Below are positions 9,020-19,383 of a stretch of 64,000 nucleotides of DNA, piece after piece (the stretch's first letter is position 1; each line of letters opens with the position of its first letter). A program made the position numbers and the translations under genes. The notes below the pieces were generated by a model, which searched no databases, had not been told where the DNA came from, and saw only the letters and a list, made by a program, of their open reading frames with translations. This DNA comes from Bosea sp. ANAM02. Lineage in GTDB: Bacteria; Pseudomonadota; Alphaproteobacteria; Rhizobiales; Beijerinckiaceae. The DNA lies in the NCBI RefSeq assembly GCF_011764485.1, contig NZ_AP022848.1:1702001-1766000 (forward strand), read 5' to 3'.

Positions 9020-9964
9020 CTATGGCCAGCGCACCGTCGGCGGCATCGAGGACAGGATGGAATCGACATTGCCGCCGGTCTTCAGGCCGAAGATCGTGCC
9101 ACGGTCGTAGAGCAGGTTGAACTCGACATAGCGGCCGCGGCGGACCTGCTGCTCGTGGCGTTCGGCCTCGCTCCAGGGCTTGCCGAGATTGGAGCGCAGG
9201 ATCTCGGGATAGCTGCCGAGAAAGGCCTCGCCGACCGCCTGGGTGAAGGCGAAATCGGCTTCGACATCGCCGGTCCAGATATAATCGTAGAAGATACCGC
9301 CGATGCCGCGCGGCTCGTTGCGGTGCTTCAGGAAGAAGTACTCGTCGCACCAGGCCTTGAAGCGCGGATAGTCGGCGATGGCCGGAAAGCGCTCGCAGGG
9401 CGCGCGCATCGCGGCGTGGAAGGCCTGAGCGTCGGGGTCGTCCTGATCGCGGCGTGCATTCAGGACCGGGGTCAGGTCGGCGCCGCCTCCGAACCACGGT
9501 TTCGTGGTGACGACGAGCCGCGTATTCATGTGCACGGTCGGGGCGTGCGGATTCCAGGGATGGGCGATCAGCGAGATGCCGGTTGCGTGAAAGCGCGGAT
9601 CCTGCGCGGCACCGGGGATCTGGCCGGCGAAATCCGGGTGGAAGCTGCCATGCACGGTCGAGACATGGACGCCGACCTTCTCGAAGACGCGGCCCTTCAT
9701 GATCGACATGACGCCGCCGCCGCCGGGCGCGCCGTCATGGTTGGTCCGCTGCCAGGGTGTGCGGACGAAGCGCCCGGGCGCGTCGGTCTCGGCGGGGAAG
9801 GGGCCGGCAGCCTCATCCTCGACCGCCTCGAAGGCGGCGCAGATGCGGTCGCGCAGGGTCTCGAACCAGGCCGCGGCGCGGGGTTTCAGCGCTGCGACGA
9901 CGGCGGGATCGGCGGCGGGGGACTCAACGGGCTTCGGAGCGGTCATCGTCTGCTTCTGTTCCAT
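9020..9964 (-). CDS. hemF: Oxygen-dependent coproporphyrinogen III oxidase
   Basis: 314 residues from the upstream ATG; a second ATG at 9946 would give 308, and neither has a clear ribosome site. Family landmarks are all present: [56 protein letters not shown] and [15 protein letters not shown]. It performs the aerobic oxidative decarboxylation of coproporphyrinogen III to protoporphyrinogen IX in the cytosol. The start lies inside the 3' end of trmL (41 bp overlap), so it is probably expressed from the same transcript. Confidence 0.95.
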   Translation of the reverse strand: MEQKQTMTAPKPVESPAADPAVVAALKPRAAAWFETLRDRICAAFEAVEDEAAGPFPAETDAPGRFVRTPWQRTNHDGAPGGGGVMSIMKGRVFEKVGVHVSTVHGSFHPDFAGQIPGAAQDPRFHATGISLIAHPWNPHAPTVHMNTRLVVTTKPWFGGGADLTPVLNARRDQDDPDAQAFHAAMRAPCERFPAIADYPRFKAWCDEYFFLKHRNEPRGIGGIFYDYIWTGDVEADFAFTQAVGEAFLGSYPEILRSNLGKPWSEAERHEQQVRRGRYVEFNLLYDRGTIFGLKTGGNVDSILSSMPPTVRWP

Positions 9965-10427
9965 CGCGGCCCGGGAAGCCGCCAGTCTGTCGCAAGGCCT
10001 CGCCCATTACCATCGCGGCTGCCAGCGCGACATTGAGCGAACGCAATCCCGATCGCATGGGAATGTGCAGGCTGGTGTCCGCCGCTGCGCGGGCCTCGGC
10101 GGTCACGCCGGCCGATTCGCGCCCGACGAGGACGATGTCGCCAGGCTGGAAGACGAAGTCTGGCAAGGGAGTCGCGCCATCGGTCTCGGCCAGGACAAGG
10201 CGGTGACCCTGCGCCCTGCGCCAGTCGTCGAAGACAACGAAGGAATCGTGGCGCCGGACCGTGGCGCGTTCGAGATAGTCCATGCCCGAGCGACGGAAAT
10301 GCCGGTCGGAGACGTCGAAGGCGGCCGGCTCGACGATATCGACGGCGATGCCGAGGCAAGCGGCCATGCGGATCATCGTGCCGGCGTTCTGCGGAATATC
10401 CGGCTGGAAAAGGGCGAGGCGCAACAT
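9924..10427 (-). CDS. trmL: tRNA (cytidine(34)-2'-O)-methyltransferase
   Basis: A SPOUT-fold methyltransferase. I start it at the ATG at 10427, giving [20 protein letters not shown], which aligns with the normal TrmL N-terminus and makes 167 residues. An ATG 57 bp upstream would add an atypical proline-rich tail. The knotted SAM site is visible as [10 protein letters not shown] and the C-terminal [20 protein letters not shown]. TrmL methylates the wobble ribose of tRNA-Leu isoacceptors. Its 3' end overlaps hemF. Confidence 0.9.
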   Translation of the reverse strand: MLRLALFQPDIPQNAGTMIRMAACLGIAVDIVEPAAFDVSDRHFRRSGMDYLERATVRRHDSFVVFDDWRRAQGHRLVLAETDGATPLPDFVFQPGDIVLVGRESAGVTAEARAAADTSLHIPMRSGLRSLNVALAAAMVMGEALRQTGGFPGRDGTEADDDRSEAR

Positions 10428-10574
10428 GCCGGGGAGATGGAGGGTGAGACCGGGATGCGTCAAGCCGGGCGAAGGGACGGACATCTCGTCGACCCAGCCT
10501 GACGGTGTCGAACCGGGAACTGCGCTCGGCCAAGCCGAAGCCGTCCCGGTTCGTTGAGGTGAGGGGCGGCGAAA

Positions 10575-11315
10575 TCAGTTCAGGTTGACGTTGATCCCGC
10601 CACCGCCGACCTCGACATTGGCTCCCAATCCGCCGCCGGAGCTGCTCCCGAGGCCGGCATCGACCGCAAGACCATCCCCGTTCAAGCCGGCGCCTGCCCC
10701 GGCGCCAAGGCCGCCGCCCGAGCCTCCTAATCCGGCGCCAAGGCCTGCTCCGACGCCACCGCTATCGGCGCCGACCCCCGCCGCTGCGCCGAGGCCCCCG
10801 GAGGAACTGCCGACGCCGGCACCAAGTCCGGCGCCAATGCCTCCGCTGCCGACATTGGCGCCGGCCGCGGAACCCACCCCGCCATTGCCTGTGCCGACAT
10901 TGGCGCCAGCGCCCGCCGCGAGACCGCCGCCGCCGAGGCCGGCACCTGCGCCGGCATTAGCTCCGACGCCGCCGGCATTGGCGCCGACGCCGAGTGCCAA
11001 CCCGAACAGGCCACCTGGGTTGCTGCTGCCGGAATTACCGGGGTTGTTGGGATTTCCGGGCGTGCCGGGATTGTTCGGATTTCCGGGTGTGCCTGGATTG
11101 CCGGGGTTTTGGGGATTGTTGTTCGCTACGTCCCTTGATCTCGCATCGCCGCGGTTGCTCACAGTGGGGCTGTGAAGGGCTGCCAACCGCAGGCATTTGC
11201 TTTTGGCGGCGCCGCGCAGGCCGTCGCAACCATCAAACCTGGTGTATTCCGCGGTGCTGTTGCAAGCAGCGAGTATCGTGCAGGCGCTCAACGCGCCGAG
11301 TATTCGAAGCCTCAT
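10575..11315 (-). CDS. Glycine-rich repeat lipoprotein
   Basis: 246 residues. The N-terminus is a lipoprotein signal, with an L-A-A-C lipobox at residues 15-18. A short cysteine-containing region follows (DGCDGLRGAAKSKCLRLAAL). A proline-glycine-asparagine repeat (PGNPGTPGNPNN units, about residues 71-95) leads into a glycine/alanine/serine tract to the end, built of units such as GLGAGVGSSSGG and GVGANAGG. No known enzymatic domain is seen. The layout suggests a surface- or periplasm-anchored low-complexity stalk. I cannot assign a named family; the repeat region is likely to vary in length between strains. Confidence 0.75.
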   Translation of the reverse strand: MRLRILGALSACTILAACNSTAEYTRFDGCDGLRGAAKSKCLRLAALHSPTVSNRGDARSRDVANNNPQNPGNPGTPGNPNNPGTPGNPNNPGNSGSSNPGGLFGLALGVGANAGGVGANAGAGAGLGGGGLAAGAGANVGTGNGGVGSAAGANVGSGGIGAGLGAGVGSSSGGLGAAAGVGADSGGVGAGLGAGLGGSGGGLGAGAGAGLNGDGLAVDAGLGSSSGGGLGANVEVGGGGINVNLN

Positions 11316-11631
11316 GGCTCTCTCCTTGGCGGGTTAGTTTATGCCGTCGAGAACCGGGGCCGTTGCTTTGGGGTTCCTATTGGATGATTCTGAAGGATAT
11401 CAGGCCCTATACGCCGCCGTGACGATTTTACGATTATTCGATCCTTGTCTTCCGCCGCCGCCTTCCCGCGGGCGAATGATTGACCCTTGCCCTAATGCCG
11501 CCACCGGAGGCGCCTAGCTGCGTCGATGGCGACGCCTGCCCGGCCGGCTCCTGACAAGGGGTGGCACAGGGAAAGCCGGTATCCCGAATTGTCGTTTGTT
11601 CCGACCCCTCATTCCCGCTAGCCAAGCAGGC
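11316..11631. other. Intergenic region between divergent lipoprotein and ABC genes
   Basis: 316 bp holding the outward promoters of the glycine-rich lipoprotein (minus) and the ABC exporter (plus). It is locally less GC-rich around 11380-11440. I see no convincing consensus promoter, repeat or RNA structure. Confidence 0.4.
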
Positions 11632-13497
11632 ATGTTCGCTCCGCTCTTCCGTTGGCTCGAAAGCCGAATCGACGTCTTCGCTCCCTTCGACGAGCAGGAG
11701 ACGCCGCCGCGGGGCGTCTGGCCTTTCATGTGGCATCACATCAAGGGCGTGAAGGGCTGGATGGTCCTGATAATGCTGACGGGGCTCGGCTTCAGCGGCA
11801 TCGAGGCGGCGATGTATCTGATGGTCGGCTGGTTCGTCGACCTGCTCTCGACGCAGTCGCCGGAGACGATCTTCCGCGACCATGGCTGGCTGCTCGCGGG
11901 CGCGGCCTTCCTGCTCGTCGTCGTCAGGCCGCTGGTCTATTTCGCCAACCACGCCATCGTCGACCAGGTCGTGGTGCCGCAGATCACCAACCAGATCCGC
12001 TGGCGCAACCATGTCTACACGCTCGGCCACGCGCTGGGATATTTTCAGAACGACTTTGCCGGGCGCCTTTCCGCCCGCGTCATCCAGGCCGGGCAGTCGA
12101 TCCGCGGCGCGACGATCGAGGTGATCGACGACCTCTGGTACGCGCTGGTCTTCGCCACGGTCGCGATCGGCTTCTTCGGCAAGACCAGCCTGTGGCTGGC
12201 GCTGCCGGTGATCCTGTGGCTCGGGGCCTACGTCACGCTGCTGATCTATTTCGTGCCCCGCGCGAAGCAGCGCTCGGAGGCGAATTCGCTCGGGCGCTCG
12301 ACGACGACCGGGCGCATCGTCGATTCCTACACCAACATCCTGACGGTGAAGCTGTTCGCGCGTGCCGATGCTGAGCGCTCCGCCGTCCGCGACTCGTTGA
12401 CGCGGTGGAACGCATCCTTCCTCAACCTGTCGCGCCTGATCACCGGTGTCAGCGTGATCCTGCAGACGATGAACAGCCTGCTCGTGGTGGCGACGGCCTG
12501 GCTCGCGCTGCTGCTCTGGAGCCAGGGCGAGATGACGCCGGGCGCGGTCGCGGCCGCCATCGGGCTCGTGCTCCGGCTGGTGCAGATGTCGGGCTGGCTC
12601 ATCCATCTCGTGCGCGGCATCTTCGAGAATATCGGCTCGGTGCAGGAGAGCATGGAGACGATCGCCAAGCCGCACGACCTGCCGGACGCGCCCGATGCGG
12701 TGCCGCTCGTCGTCGAGAAGGGCGCGATCAGCTTCGACAGGATCCGCTTCAACTACGGCCGCGGGCAGGGGCTGTTCGAGGGGCTCGACCTGCAGATCAG
12801 GCCGGGCGAGCGGGTGGGCCTTGTCGGGCCGTCGGGCGCCGGCAAGTCGACCCTGGTGAACCTGCTGCTCAGGCTCTATCCGCTCGAAGGCGGGCGCATC
12901 CTGATCGACGGGCAGGACATCGCCCATGTCACGCAGGACTCGCTGCGGGCGCAGATCGGCATGGTGACGCAGGATAATTCGCTGCTTCACCGCTCGATCG
13001 GCGACAATATCGCCTATGGCCGGATCGGTGCGAGCGAGGCCGAGATCGCGCGCGCGGCCGAGCAGGCCGAGGCCCACGGCTTCATCCTCGGACTCGGCGA
13101 CCAGGACGGCCGCAAGGGTTTCGATTCGCGCGTCGGCGAGCGCGGCGTGAAGCTCTCGGGCGGCCAGCGCCAGCGGATCGCGATCGCGCGCGTGCTGCTC
13201 AAGGACGCGCCGATCCTGATCCTCGACGAGGCGACCTCGGCGCTCGATTCGGAGGTCGAGGCGGCGATCCAGCAGCAGCTCGCCGCCCTGATGCAGGGCA
13301 AGACCGTGATCGCGATCGCGCATCGGTTGTCCACAATCGCCGCGCTCGACCGCCTGATCGTGCTCGACCAGGGGCGCATCGCCGACATGGGCAGCCATGA
13401 CGAGCTGATCGCGCGGGGCGGACTCTATGCCCGGCTCTGGGCGCGGCAATCGGGCGGATTCCTGGCCGCCGCCGATCCGGAAAAGCTCGCCGTCTGA
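11632..13497 (+). CDS. ABC transporter, fused permease and ATPase (exporter type)
   Basis: 621 residues from the ATG at 11632; a TTG 36 bp earlier is less likely. The N-terminal half is a six-helix exporter membrane domain. The C-terminal half is a complete ATPase: Walker A GPSGAGKST near residue 399, Q-loop MVTQDNSLLHRSIGDNI, signature LSGGQRQRI near 508, Walker B ILILDEATSALD near 528 and the H-loop AIAHRLSTI. It is a half-transporter that should work as a homodimer. The N-terminal sequence suggests the multidrug/lipid-type exporters; the substrate is unknown. The gene stands alone, with a short GC-rich hairpin (13593-13609) about 95 bp after its stop. Confidence 0.9.
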   Translation: MFAPLFRWLESRIDVFAPFDEQETPPRGVWPFMWHHIKGVKGWMVLIMLTGLGFSGIEAAMYLMVGWFVDLLSTQSPETIFRDHGWLLAGAAFLLVVVRPLVYFANHAIVDQVVVPQITNQIRWRNHVYTLGHALGYFQNDFAGRLSARVIQAGQSIRGATIEVIDDLWYALVFATVAIGFFGKTSLWLALPVILWLGAYVTLLIYFVPRAKQRSEANSLGRSTTTGRIVDSYTNILTVKLFARADAERSAVRDSLTRWNASFLNLSRLITGVSVILQTMNSLLVVATAWLALLLWSQGEMTPGAVAAAIGLVLRLVQMSGWLIHLVRGIFENIGSVQESMETIAKPHDLPDAPDAVPLVVEKGAISFDRIRFNYGRGQGLFEGLDLQIRPGERVGLVGPSGAGKSTLVNLLLRLYPLEGGRILIDGQDIAHVTQDSLRAQIGMVTQDNSLLHRSIGDNIAYGRIGASEAEIARAAEQAEAHGFILGLGDQDGRKGFDSRVGERGVKLSGGQRQRIAIARVLLKDAPILILDEATSALDSEVEAAIQQQLAALMQGKTVIAIAHRLSTIAALDRLIVLDQGRIADMGSHDELIARGGLYARLWARQSGGFLAAADPEKLAV

Positions 13498-13688
13498 CGT
13501 CTACCTCGACGGACTGTGCGCCATGCATGGCCGGGGCGTTCGCGACAGTAGACTTCGTCCAATCTGCATGTCAAAGAGCCGAAGGTGACGCACCGCCGCA
13601 TTGCGGCGGCAGCGGCGCGCCCCTATGAGGGCGAGAGGCGATAATTTCGAGCTGTTCTAGCTCGCAAGACGTGTAAGAGGATTGGATC

Positions 13689-14237
13689 GTGGCGCACGCG
13701 ACCGATACATCGACCGGAACAACCCGCCGCGATTTCCTGATGCTCGCGACCGGCGCAGCCGGCGCCGTCGGCGTCGGCGCTCTCGTTGTTCCCCTGATCA
13801 GCCAGCTCGCGCCCGACGCGCAGACGGTGGCGGCCGGCGCGCCGGTCGATGTCGACCTCGCGCCCATCGCCGAGGGCCAGGCGATCAAGCTGTTCTGGCG
13901 CGGCAAGCCGATCTTCGTGCGTCACCGGACCAAGAAGGAAATCGACGAGGCCAAGGCCGTCGACGTCGCGACGCTCCGCGATCCGCAGACCGATGCCCAG
14001 CGCACCAAGGCCGGGCACGAGCAGTATCTCGTCGTCTTCGGCAACTGCACCCATCTCGGCTGCATTCCGCTGGGCACCGCGCCTGGCGAATCGAAGGGCG
14101 ATTTCGACGGCTGGTTCTGCCCCTGCCACGGCTCGCACTACGATTCCTCCGGCCGCATCCGGAAGGGCCCGGCGCCGCTCAACCTGCCGGTGCCGCCCTA
14201 CGCCTTCAACGGCGACACCAAGATCAAGATCGGCTGA
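13689..14237 (+). CDS. petA: Ubiquinol–cytochrome c reductase Rieske iron-sulfur subunit
   Basis: 182 residues from a GTG start preceded by AAGAGGA. It carries a twin-arginine signal (TTRRDFLML) followed by a transmembrane anchor. Both Rieske cluster motifs are intact, CTHLGC and CPCHGSHYD. It transfers electrons from ubiquinol to cytochrome c1 in complex III. It is the first gene of petABC. A small hairpin (CGAGCT/AGCTCG, 13648-13664) lies just ahead of the start. Confidence 0.97.
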   Translation: MAHATDTSTGTTRRDFLMLATGAAGAVGVGALVVPLISQLAPDAQTVAAGAPVDVDLAPIAEGQAIKLFWRGKPIFVRHRTKKEIDEAKAVDVATLRDPQTDAQRTKAGHEQYLVVFGNCTHLGCIPLGTAPGESKGDFDGWFCPCHGSHYDSSGRIRKGPAPLNLPVPPYAFNGDTKIKIG

Positions 14238-14289
14238 GCATGCGCTCGACGCTTTCCCGCCAAGATGAGACAGCCTTGAGGCATTCTTC

Positions 14290-15570
14290 ATGAGTGGTCA
14301 CAGTTCCTACGTTCCGAAGACCGGCATCGAACGCTGGCTCGACGCGCGCCTGCCGATCATCCGGCTTGCCCATGACTCGGCGGTCTCCTATCCGGTGCCG
14401 CGCAACCTGAACTACCTGTGGACCTTCGGTGGCATCCTCGTGTTCATGCTGGTGGCGCAGATCGTCACCGGCATCATCCTGGTGATGCACTATACCCCGC
14501 ATGCCTCGATGGCGTTCAACTCCGTCGAGCACATCATGCGCGACGTGAACTACGGCTGGCTGCTGCGCTACCTGCACTCCAACGGCGCCTCGATGTTCTT
14601 CATCGCCGTCTACGTGCACATCTTCCGCGGGCTCTATTACGGCTCGTACAAGGCGCCGCGCGAGGTGCTCTGGATCCTCGGCGTGGTCATCTTCCTGCTG
14701 ATGATGGCGACGGCGTTCATGGGCTACGTGCTGCCCTGGGGCCAGATGTCCTTCTGGGGCGCGACCGTCATCACCAACCTGTTCTCGGCCCTGCCGGTGA
14801 TCGGCGAGACGATCGTCACCTTCCTGTGGGGCGGTTACTCGGTCGACAACCCGACGCTGAACCGCTTCTTCTCGCTGCATTACCTGCTGCCGTTCATGAT
14901 CTTCGGCGTCGTCGTGCTGCATATCTGGGCGCTGCATGTCGTCGGCCAGAACAACCCGACCGGCGTCGAGGTGAAGAACGTTCAGAAAGACACCGTGCCG
15001 TTCACGCCCTACGCGACCGTGAAGGACATCTTCGGCATGGTCGTGTTCATGATCCTGTTCTCCTGGTTCGTGTTCTACCAGCCGAACTTCATGGGCCATG
15101 CCGACAACTACATCCCGGCGAACCCGGCCTCCACGCCTGCCCACATCGTCCCGGAATGGTACTTCCTGCCGTTCTACGCGATCCTGCGCGCCATTCCCGA
15201 CAAGCTCGGCGGCGTCATGGCGATGGGCGCTGCCATCGTGGTGCTCGCCTTCCTGCCCTGGATCGACACCTCCAAGGTCAAGTCGATGAGCTACCGCCCG
15301 ATCGGGCGCCAGCTGTTCTGGGCCTTCGTCGTGGTCTGCATCGGCCTCGGTTATCTCGGCGCCATGCCGGCGGAAGGCGGCTACGTCATCGCCTCGCAGA
15401 TCTTCACCGTGCTGTATTTCGGCTTCTTCGTCGCGCTCTTCGTCGTCGGCCTGTTCGAGCGGCCGAAGGCGCTGCCGACCTCGATCGCCGACGCGGTGCT
15501 CGCGTCAAAGGGCGGGTCGGCCGCGCGCGTCGCGACCGCCACCGCTGCCGAACCGAACGTCAAGGGCTGA
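14290..15570 (+). CDS. petB: Cytochrome b of complex III
   Basis: 426 residues and a typical length for a proteobacterial cytochrome b. The transmembrane helices carry the haem-ligand histidines, seen in [31 protein letters not shown] and the [18 protein letters not shown] segment. The Qo-site PEWY motif is present in [19 protein letters not shown]. It sits in the inner membrane and carries both quinone sites. It is a separate gene from cytochrome c1, unlike the fused fbcH of Bradyrhizobium, and the petC start lies 7 bp after its stop. Confidence 0.97.
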   Translation: MSGHSSYVPKTGIERWLDARLPIIRLAHDSAVSYPVPRNLNYLWTFGGILVFMLVAQIVTGIILVMHYTPHASMAFNSVEHIMRDVNYGWLLRYLHSNGASMFFIAVYVHIFRGLYYGSYKAPREVLWILGVVIFLLMMATAFMGYVLPWGQMSFWGATVITNLFSALPVIGETIVTFLWGGYSVDNPTLNRFFSLHYLLPFMIFGVVVLHIWALHVVGQNNPTGVEVKNVQKDTVPFTPYATVKDIFGMVVFMILFSWFVFYQPNFMGHADNYIPANPASTPAHIVPEWYFLPFYAILRAIPDKLGGVMAMGAAIVVLAFLPWIDTSKVKSMSYRPIGRQLFWAFVVVCIGLGYLGAMPAEGGYVIASQIFTVLYFGFFVALFVVGLFERPKALPTSIADAVLASKGGSAARVATATAAEPNVKG

Positions 15571-15577
15571 CGGAACC

Positions 15578-16456
15578 ATGAGCAGAACCTCGTTTCGTCT
15601 CGCCCTGACCGGGCTCGCCGCCGGCCTCTCGCTGGCGCTCCTCCAGCCGGCGGCGCAGGCCGCCGAGGCCGGCCCGAAGCCGCCAGCGCTGAGTTGGTCG
15701 TTCTCGGGTCCGTTCGGCAAGTTCGACCGGGCCCAGCTCCAGCGCGGTTTCAAGGTCTTCAAGGAAGTCTGCGCGAGCTGCCATGGCGCCAGCCTCGTCG
15801 CCTTCCGCAACCTGTCGCAGCCCGGCGGTCCCGAGTTCACGCCCGGTCAGGTCGCCGCGCTCGCCGCGACCTACCAGATCAAGGACGGCCCGAACGAGGC
15901 CGGCGAGATGTTCGAGCGGCCCGGCCGCCCGGCCGACCGCTTCCCGTCTCCATTCGCGAACGAGCAGGCAGCCCGCGCGGCCCAGGGCGGCGCCTATCCG
16001 CCGGACTTCTCCGTCTTGGCCAAGGCACGCACCTATACCCGCGGCTTCCCGACCTTCATCTTCGACATCTTCACGCAGTATCAGGAGCAGGGTCCGGACT
16101 ATATCCATGCCCTGATGGTCGGCTATGAGGAGCCGCCCGCGGGCGTCACGCTCCTGCCCGGCCAGAACTACAACAAGTATATGCCCGGTCACCTGATCGC
16201 GATGCCGAAGCCGCTTTCGGACGGTCAGGTCGAGTATCCGAAGGGCGAGGATGGCAAGTCGCCGGTTCCGGAGACCGTCGATCAGTATGCCCGCGACGTC
16301 GCCGCCTTCATGGTCTGGATGGCGGAGCCGCATCTGGAGGCGCGCAAGCGCCTTGGCATGCAGGTGATGATCTTCCTCGCGCTGTTCGCAGGGCTGCTCT
16401 ACTACACCAAGAAGAAGGTGTGGTCGCGCATGCCGGACGGCTCGCCGGCTCATTGA
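15578..16456 (+). CDS. petC: Cytochrome c1 of complex III
   Basis: 292 residues: a cleavable signal peptide ending AAQAAEA, the haem-binding CASCHG motif, a periplasmic domain with YNKYMPGHLIAMPKPL (methionine ligand region), and a single C-terminal anchor (MQVMIFLALFAGLLYYTKKK). It passes electrons from the Rieske protein to soluble cytochrome c. It is the last gene of the operon and is followed 25 bp later by a strong intrinsic terminator. Confidence 0.97.
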   Translation: MSRTSFRLALTGLAAGLSLALLQPAAQAAEAGPKPPALSWSFSGPFGKFDRAQLQRGFKVFKEVCASCHGASLVAFRNLSQPGGPEFTPGQVAALAATYQIKDGPNEAGEMFERPGRPADRFPSPFANEQAARAAQGGAYPPDFSVLAKARTYTRGFPTFIFDIFTQYQEQGPDYIHALMVGYEEPPAGVTLLPGQNYNKYMPGHLIAMPKPLSDGQVEYPKGEDGKSPVPETVDQYARDVAAFMVWMAEPHLEARKRLGMQVMIFLALFAGLLYYTKKKVWSRMPDGSPAH

Positions 16457-16481
16457 GCCGGACGACCCGAGTTCAGGAGAG

Positions 16482-16504
16482 GGCCCCGGCGACGGGGCCT
16501 TTTT
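16482..16504 (+). terminator. Rho-independent terminator of petABC
   Basis: A perfect 7-bp stem, GGCCCCG (16482-16488) and CGGGGCC (16493-16499), with a GCGA loop, followed directly by five T residues. Confidence 0.9.
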
Positions 16505-16516
16505 CGTTATGACACT

Positions 16517-16621
16517 CGTCATTCTCGGACGAAGCGAAGCGCAGATCCGAGAATCTCAGGGGGGAGGAGATTCCGGAACCTCCTTCGGCAGGAGATGCTC
16601 GGGGCAAGCCTGAGCATGACG
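16517..16621. repeat. Palindromic repeat, CGTCAT…ATGACG family, copy 2
   Basis: Starts with CGTCATTCTCGG and ends with GAGCATGACG. Two internal hairpins (TCTCGGA…TCCGAGA and ATGCTCGGGGCAAGCCTGAGCAT) give the same layout as the copy at 8893. It lies between the petABC terminator and mtnP. Confidence 0.85.
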
Positions 16622-16789
16622 GCATCCTGCCGGGCGTATTGCGACCGTCATCGAAAGATGGTCCTTTCCGCGCCGCACCCGATCGCCGCGCATCCTGCCG
16701 GACGTGCCGCGATCGGCTTGATGTCATCGCACCGGATACTCCCGAAAAGTGCCCTCCACCTTTCGGTCCGATGCTTGAGGGAATCGACC

Positions 16790-17668
16790 ATGAGCGAAGC
16801 CGTTCTCGGAATCATCGGCGGATCGGGCATCTACGACCTGCCGGGCCTGACCGACCTGCGCGAGGAGCGCATCGAAAGTCCCTGGGGCGAGCCGTCCGAC
16901 GTTCTGCGAATCGGTCGGATGGGCCAGACGAAGATCGTCTTCCTGCCGCGCCATGGACGCGGTCATGCGATCCCGCCCTCCGAGATCAACTACCGCGCCA
17001 ATATCGACGTGATGAAGCGGGCGGGCGTGACCGATCTCGTCTCGCTCTCGGCCTGCGGCTCCTACAAGGCCGAGCTCTATCCCGGCCTGTTCGTGCTGGT
17101 CGACCAGTTCGTCGACCGCACGAGTCGGCGCGAGAGCTCCTTCTTCGGAAAGGGCTGCGTCGCCCATGTCTCGGTCGCCCATCCCGTCGGCCCCGCCCTG
17201 CAGGCGCGGATCGCGGCTGCGGCCGAGGCCGAGGAACTGGCCTTCGTGCGCGGCGGCACGCTGGTCACGATGGAAGGCCCGCAATTCTCGACCTATGCGG
17301 AATCGACGACCTATCGCGGCCTCGGCTACGATCTGATCGGCATGACGGCGATGCCCGAGGCCAAGCTCGCCCGCGAGGCCGAGATCACCTATGCGACGGT
17401 CGCGATGGTGACGGACTACGATTGCTGGCATGAATTGCACGGCGCCGTCGACGTCGCCTCGGTGATCGCGGTGCTTCATGACAATGCCGACAAGGCGCGG
17501 CGCCTCGTAGCGCGGCTCGCCGCCGATTTTCCGGTCGAGCGCGAGCCGTGCCCGGCCGGCTCTCATAACGCGCTCGACACCGCCATCGTGACCGCGCCGG
17601 CCTTCCGCGATCCGGCCCTGCTGGCGAAGCTCGATGCCGTCGCGGGGCGCGTGCTCAGGGCGGCCTGA
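16790..17668 (+). CDS. mtnP: S-methyl-5'-thioadenosine phosphorylase
   Basis: 292 residues from the ATG at 16790, with GAGG upstream. Nucleoside phosphorylase motifs are intact: IIGGSGIY (phosphate loop), [24 protein letters not shown] and the base-binding MTAMPEA. The first two serve the trimeric MTAP/PNP family. It splits MTA, and in relatives also 5'-deoxyadenosine, into adenine and the 1-phosphosugar. It is the first gene of a tightly coupled run with apt, mtnA and a class II aldolase, which fixes its physiological role as MTA/5'dAdo disposal better than its sequence alone does. Confidence 0.93.
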   Translation: MSEAVLGIIGGSGIYDLPGLTDLREERIESPWGEPSDVLRIGRMGQTKIVFLPRHGRGHAIPPSEINYRANIDVMKRAGVTDLVSLSACGSYKAELYPGLFVLVDQFVDRTSRRESSFFGKGCVAHVSVAHPVGPALQARIAAAAEAEELAFVRGGTLVTMEGPQFSTYAESTTYRGLGYDLIGMTAMPEAKLAREAEITYATVAMVTDYDCWHELHGAVDVASVIAVLHDNADKARRLVARLAADFPVEREPCPAGSHNALDTAIVTAPAFRDPALLAKLDAVAGRVLRAA

Positions 17669-18267
17669 TGACGTCGCCCTTGACGAAGCCGGCCCGGCGT
17701 CCGACCAAGGCGGCCGTCAGTCCTCATGAGACGGTGTCCATGAACCTCGCCGACAGCATCCGCGCGATCCCGGATTATCCCCGGCCCGGTATCGTCTTCC
17801 GCGACATCACCACGCTGCTCGGCGATGCGCGGGCCTTCCGTCGGGCCGTCGACGAGCTGGTGCAGCCTTTCGCCGGCCTGAAGATCGCCAAGATCGCCGG
17901 GATCGAGGCGCGCGGCTTCATCCTCGGCGGAGCCGTGGCGCATCAGCTCTCGGCCGGCTTCATTCCCGTGCGCAAGAAGGGCAAGCTGCCGCTGGAGACG
18001 CTGCGCGCGACCTATGCGCTGGAATACGGCACGGACGAGATCGAGATCCATCGCGACGCGGTGCAGCCGGGCGAGCGCGTGCTGCTGGTCGATGACCTGA
18101 TCGCCACGGGCGGCACGGCGGAGGCGGCGGTCAACCTGCTGGCGGGGTTGGGCGCCGAGGTCGTGGCGGCGTGCTTCATCGTCGACCTGCCGGAACTCGG
18201 CGGCGGCGACAAGATCCGGCGGCTCGGCGTGCCCGTGCGGACGCTGGTCTCCTTCGCCGGTGATTGA
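17668..18267 (+). CDS. apt: Adenine phosphoribosyltransferase
   Basis: 199 residues if it starts at the ATG that overlaps the mtnP stop (TGATG). An internal ATG at 17740 gives 175 residues, closer to the usual Apt length, and starts at the conserved region. The PRPP loop [14 protein letters not shown] and the [10 protein letters not shown] motif are clear. It turns the adenine freed by MtnP into AMP, which explains its place in this operon. Confidence 0.93.
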   Translation: MTSPLTKPARRPTKAAVSPHETVSMNLADSIRAIPDYPRPGIVFRDITTLLGDARAFRRAVDELVQPFAGLKIAKIAGIEARGFILGGAVAHQLSAGFIPVRKKGKLPLETLRATYALEYGTDEIEIHRDAVQPGERVLLVDDLIATGGTAEAAVNLLAGLGAEVVAACFIVDLPELGGGDKIRRLGVPVRTLVSFAGD

Positions 18268-18273
18268 GCGGTT

Positions 18274-19383
18274 ATGAAGATCAACGGCCAGCATTACCGG
18301 ACGATCTGGCTGGCGCAGGACGGCTGGCGTGTCGTCGTGATCGACCAGACGCGCCTGCCCTTCCGTTTCGAGACCGTCGCGCTCGGCTCGGCCGAACAGG
18401 CGGCGGATGCGATCCGCAGCATGGTCGTGCGCGGGGCACCGCTGATCGGTGCGACCGCGGCCTATGGCGTGGCGCTGGCGATGCGGGCGGATACCTCGGA
18501 CGCAGCGCTGGAGGCAGCGCTCGACCTGCTCGGTGCGACGCGGCCGACGGCCGTCAATCTGCGCTGGGCGCTGGCGCGGATGCGGGGTGTCCTTGCACCG
18601 TTGTCTCCGGAGGCCCGCACCGACGCAGCCTATGCGGAAGCCGCGGCAATCTGCGACGAGGATGTCGCCTTGTGCCGGTCGATCGGCGAGAACGGCCTGC
18701 CGCTGATCGCCCAGATCGCATCGCGCAAGCCTGCCGGCGTGCCGGTCAACATTCTCACTCACTGCAATGCCGGCTGGCTCGCGACGGTGGACTGGGGCAC
18801 GGCCCTGGCGCCGATCTATCTCGCGCATGATGCCGGCATCCCCGTCCATGTCTGGGTCGACGAGACCCGGCCGCGCAACCAGGGCGCGGCACTGACGGCC
18901 TACGAGCTCGGCTCCCATGGCGTGCCGCATACGGTCATCGCCGACAATGCCGGCGGGCACCTGATGCAGCACGGGCAGGTCGACATGGCGATCGTCGGCA
19001 CCGATCGCACCACCGCGAGCGGCGACGTCGCCAACAAGATCGGGACCTATCTCAAGGCGCTCGCCGCGCGTGACAACGGCGTGCCCTTCTATGTGGCGCT
19101 GCCTTCGCCGACGATCGACTGGGGTATCCGCGACGGCCTCGCCGATATTCCGATCGAGGAGCGCGCGGCGCGCGAGGTCACCCATCTATCGGGGCTCGCC
19201 GATGACGGCGAGGTCCGCTCGGTCCGAGTCGTGGCGCCGGGCAGCGGCGCGGCCAATCCGGCCTTCGACGTGACGCCGGCGCGGCTGGTCACGGCGCTGA
19301 TCACCGAGCGCGGCGTCTGCGCGGCCAGCGCCGAGGGGCTGGCGCAGCTCTTCCCCGATCTGGCGAACAGGGACAGGACATGA
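18274..19383 (+). CDS. mtnA: S-methyl-5-thioribose-1-phosphate isomerase
   Basis: 369 residues, matching the eIF2B-like MtnA family. [15 protein letters not shown] is the substrate loop, and LTHCNAG and [11 protein letters not shown] carry the catalytic Cys and Asp. [20 protein letters not shown] is the C-terminal signature. It isomerises 5-methylthioribose-1-P to 5-methylthioribulose-1-P and, in known relatives, 5-deoxyribose-1-P likewise. It starts 6 bp after apt and overlaps the next gene by ATGA. Confidence 0.95.
   Translation: MKINGQHYRTIWLAQDGWRVVVIDQTRLPFRFETVALGSAEQAADAIRSMVVRGAPLIGATAAYGVALAMRADTSDAALEAALDLLGATRPTAVNLRWALARMRGVLAPLSPEARTDAAYAEAAAICDEDVALCRSIGENGLPLIAQIASRKPAGVPVNILTHCNAGWLATVDWGTALAPIYLAHDAGIPVHVWVDETRPRNQGAALTAYELGSHGVPHTVIADNAGGHLMQHGQVDMAIVGTDRTTASGDVANKIGTYLKALAARDNGVPFYVALPSPTIDWGIRDGLADIPIEERAAREVTHLSGLADDGEVRSVRVVAPGSGAANPAFDVTPARLVTALITERGVCAASAEGLAQLFPDLANRDRT

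Noticed and set aside
10575..11315. Reading the glycine-rich protein as a collagen-like protein
   Set aside because: The Gly positions do not keep the strict Gly-X-Y triplet; it is a general Gly/Ala/Ser low-complexity tract.
11434..13449. 671-codon open frame on the minus strand opposite the ABC transporter
   Set aside because: It mirrors the codon pattern of the true gene, has low-complexity Arg/Asp/Ala content and no domain; high-GC antisense shadow.
13593..13609. Hairpin after the ABC gene as its terminator
   Set aside because: The stem CCGCCGC/GCGGCGG is perfect, but it is followed by GC-rich sequence with no T-run.
16623..16789. Possible SAM riboswitch before mtnP
   Set aside because: I looked for SAM-I or SAM-II features; no matching core or pseudoknot is visible.
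17563..19185. 540-codon open frame opposite mtnP, apt and mtnA
   Set aside because: Spans three well-supported genes; no motif.
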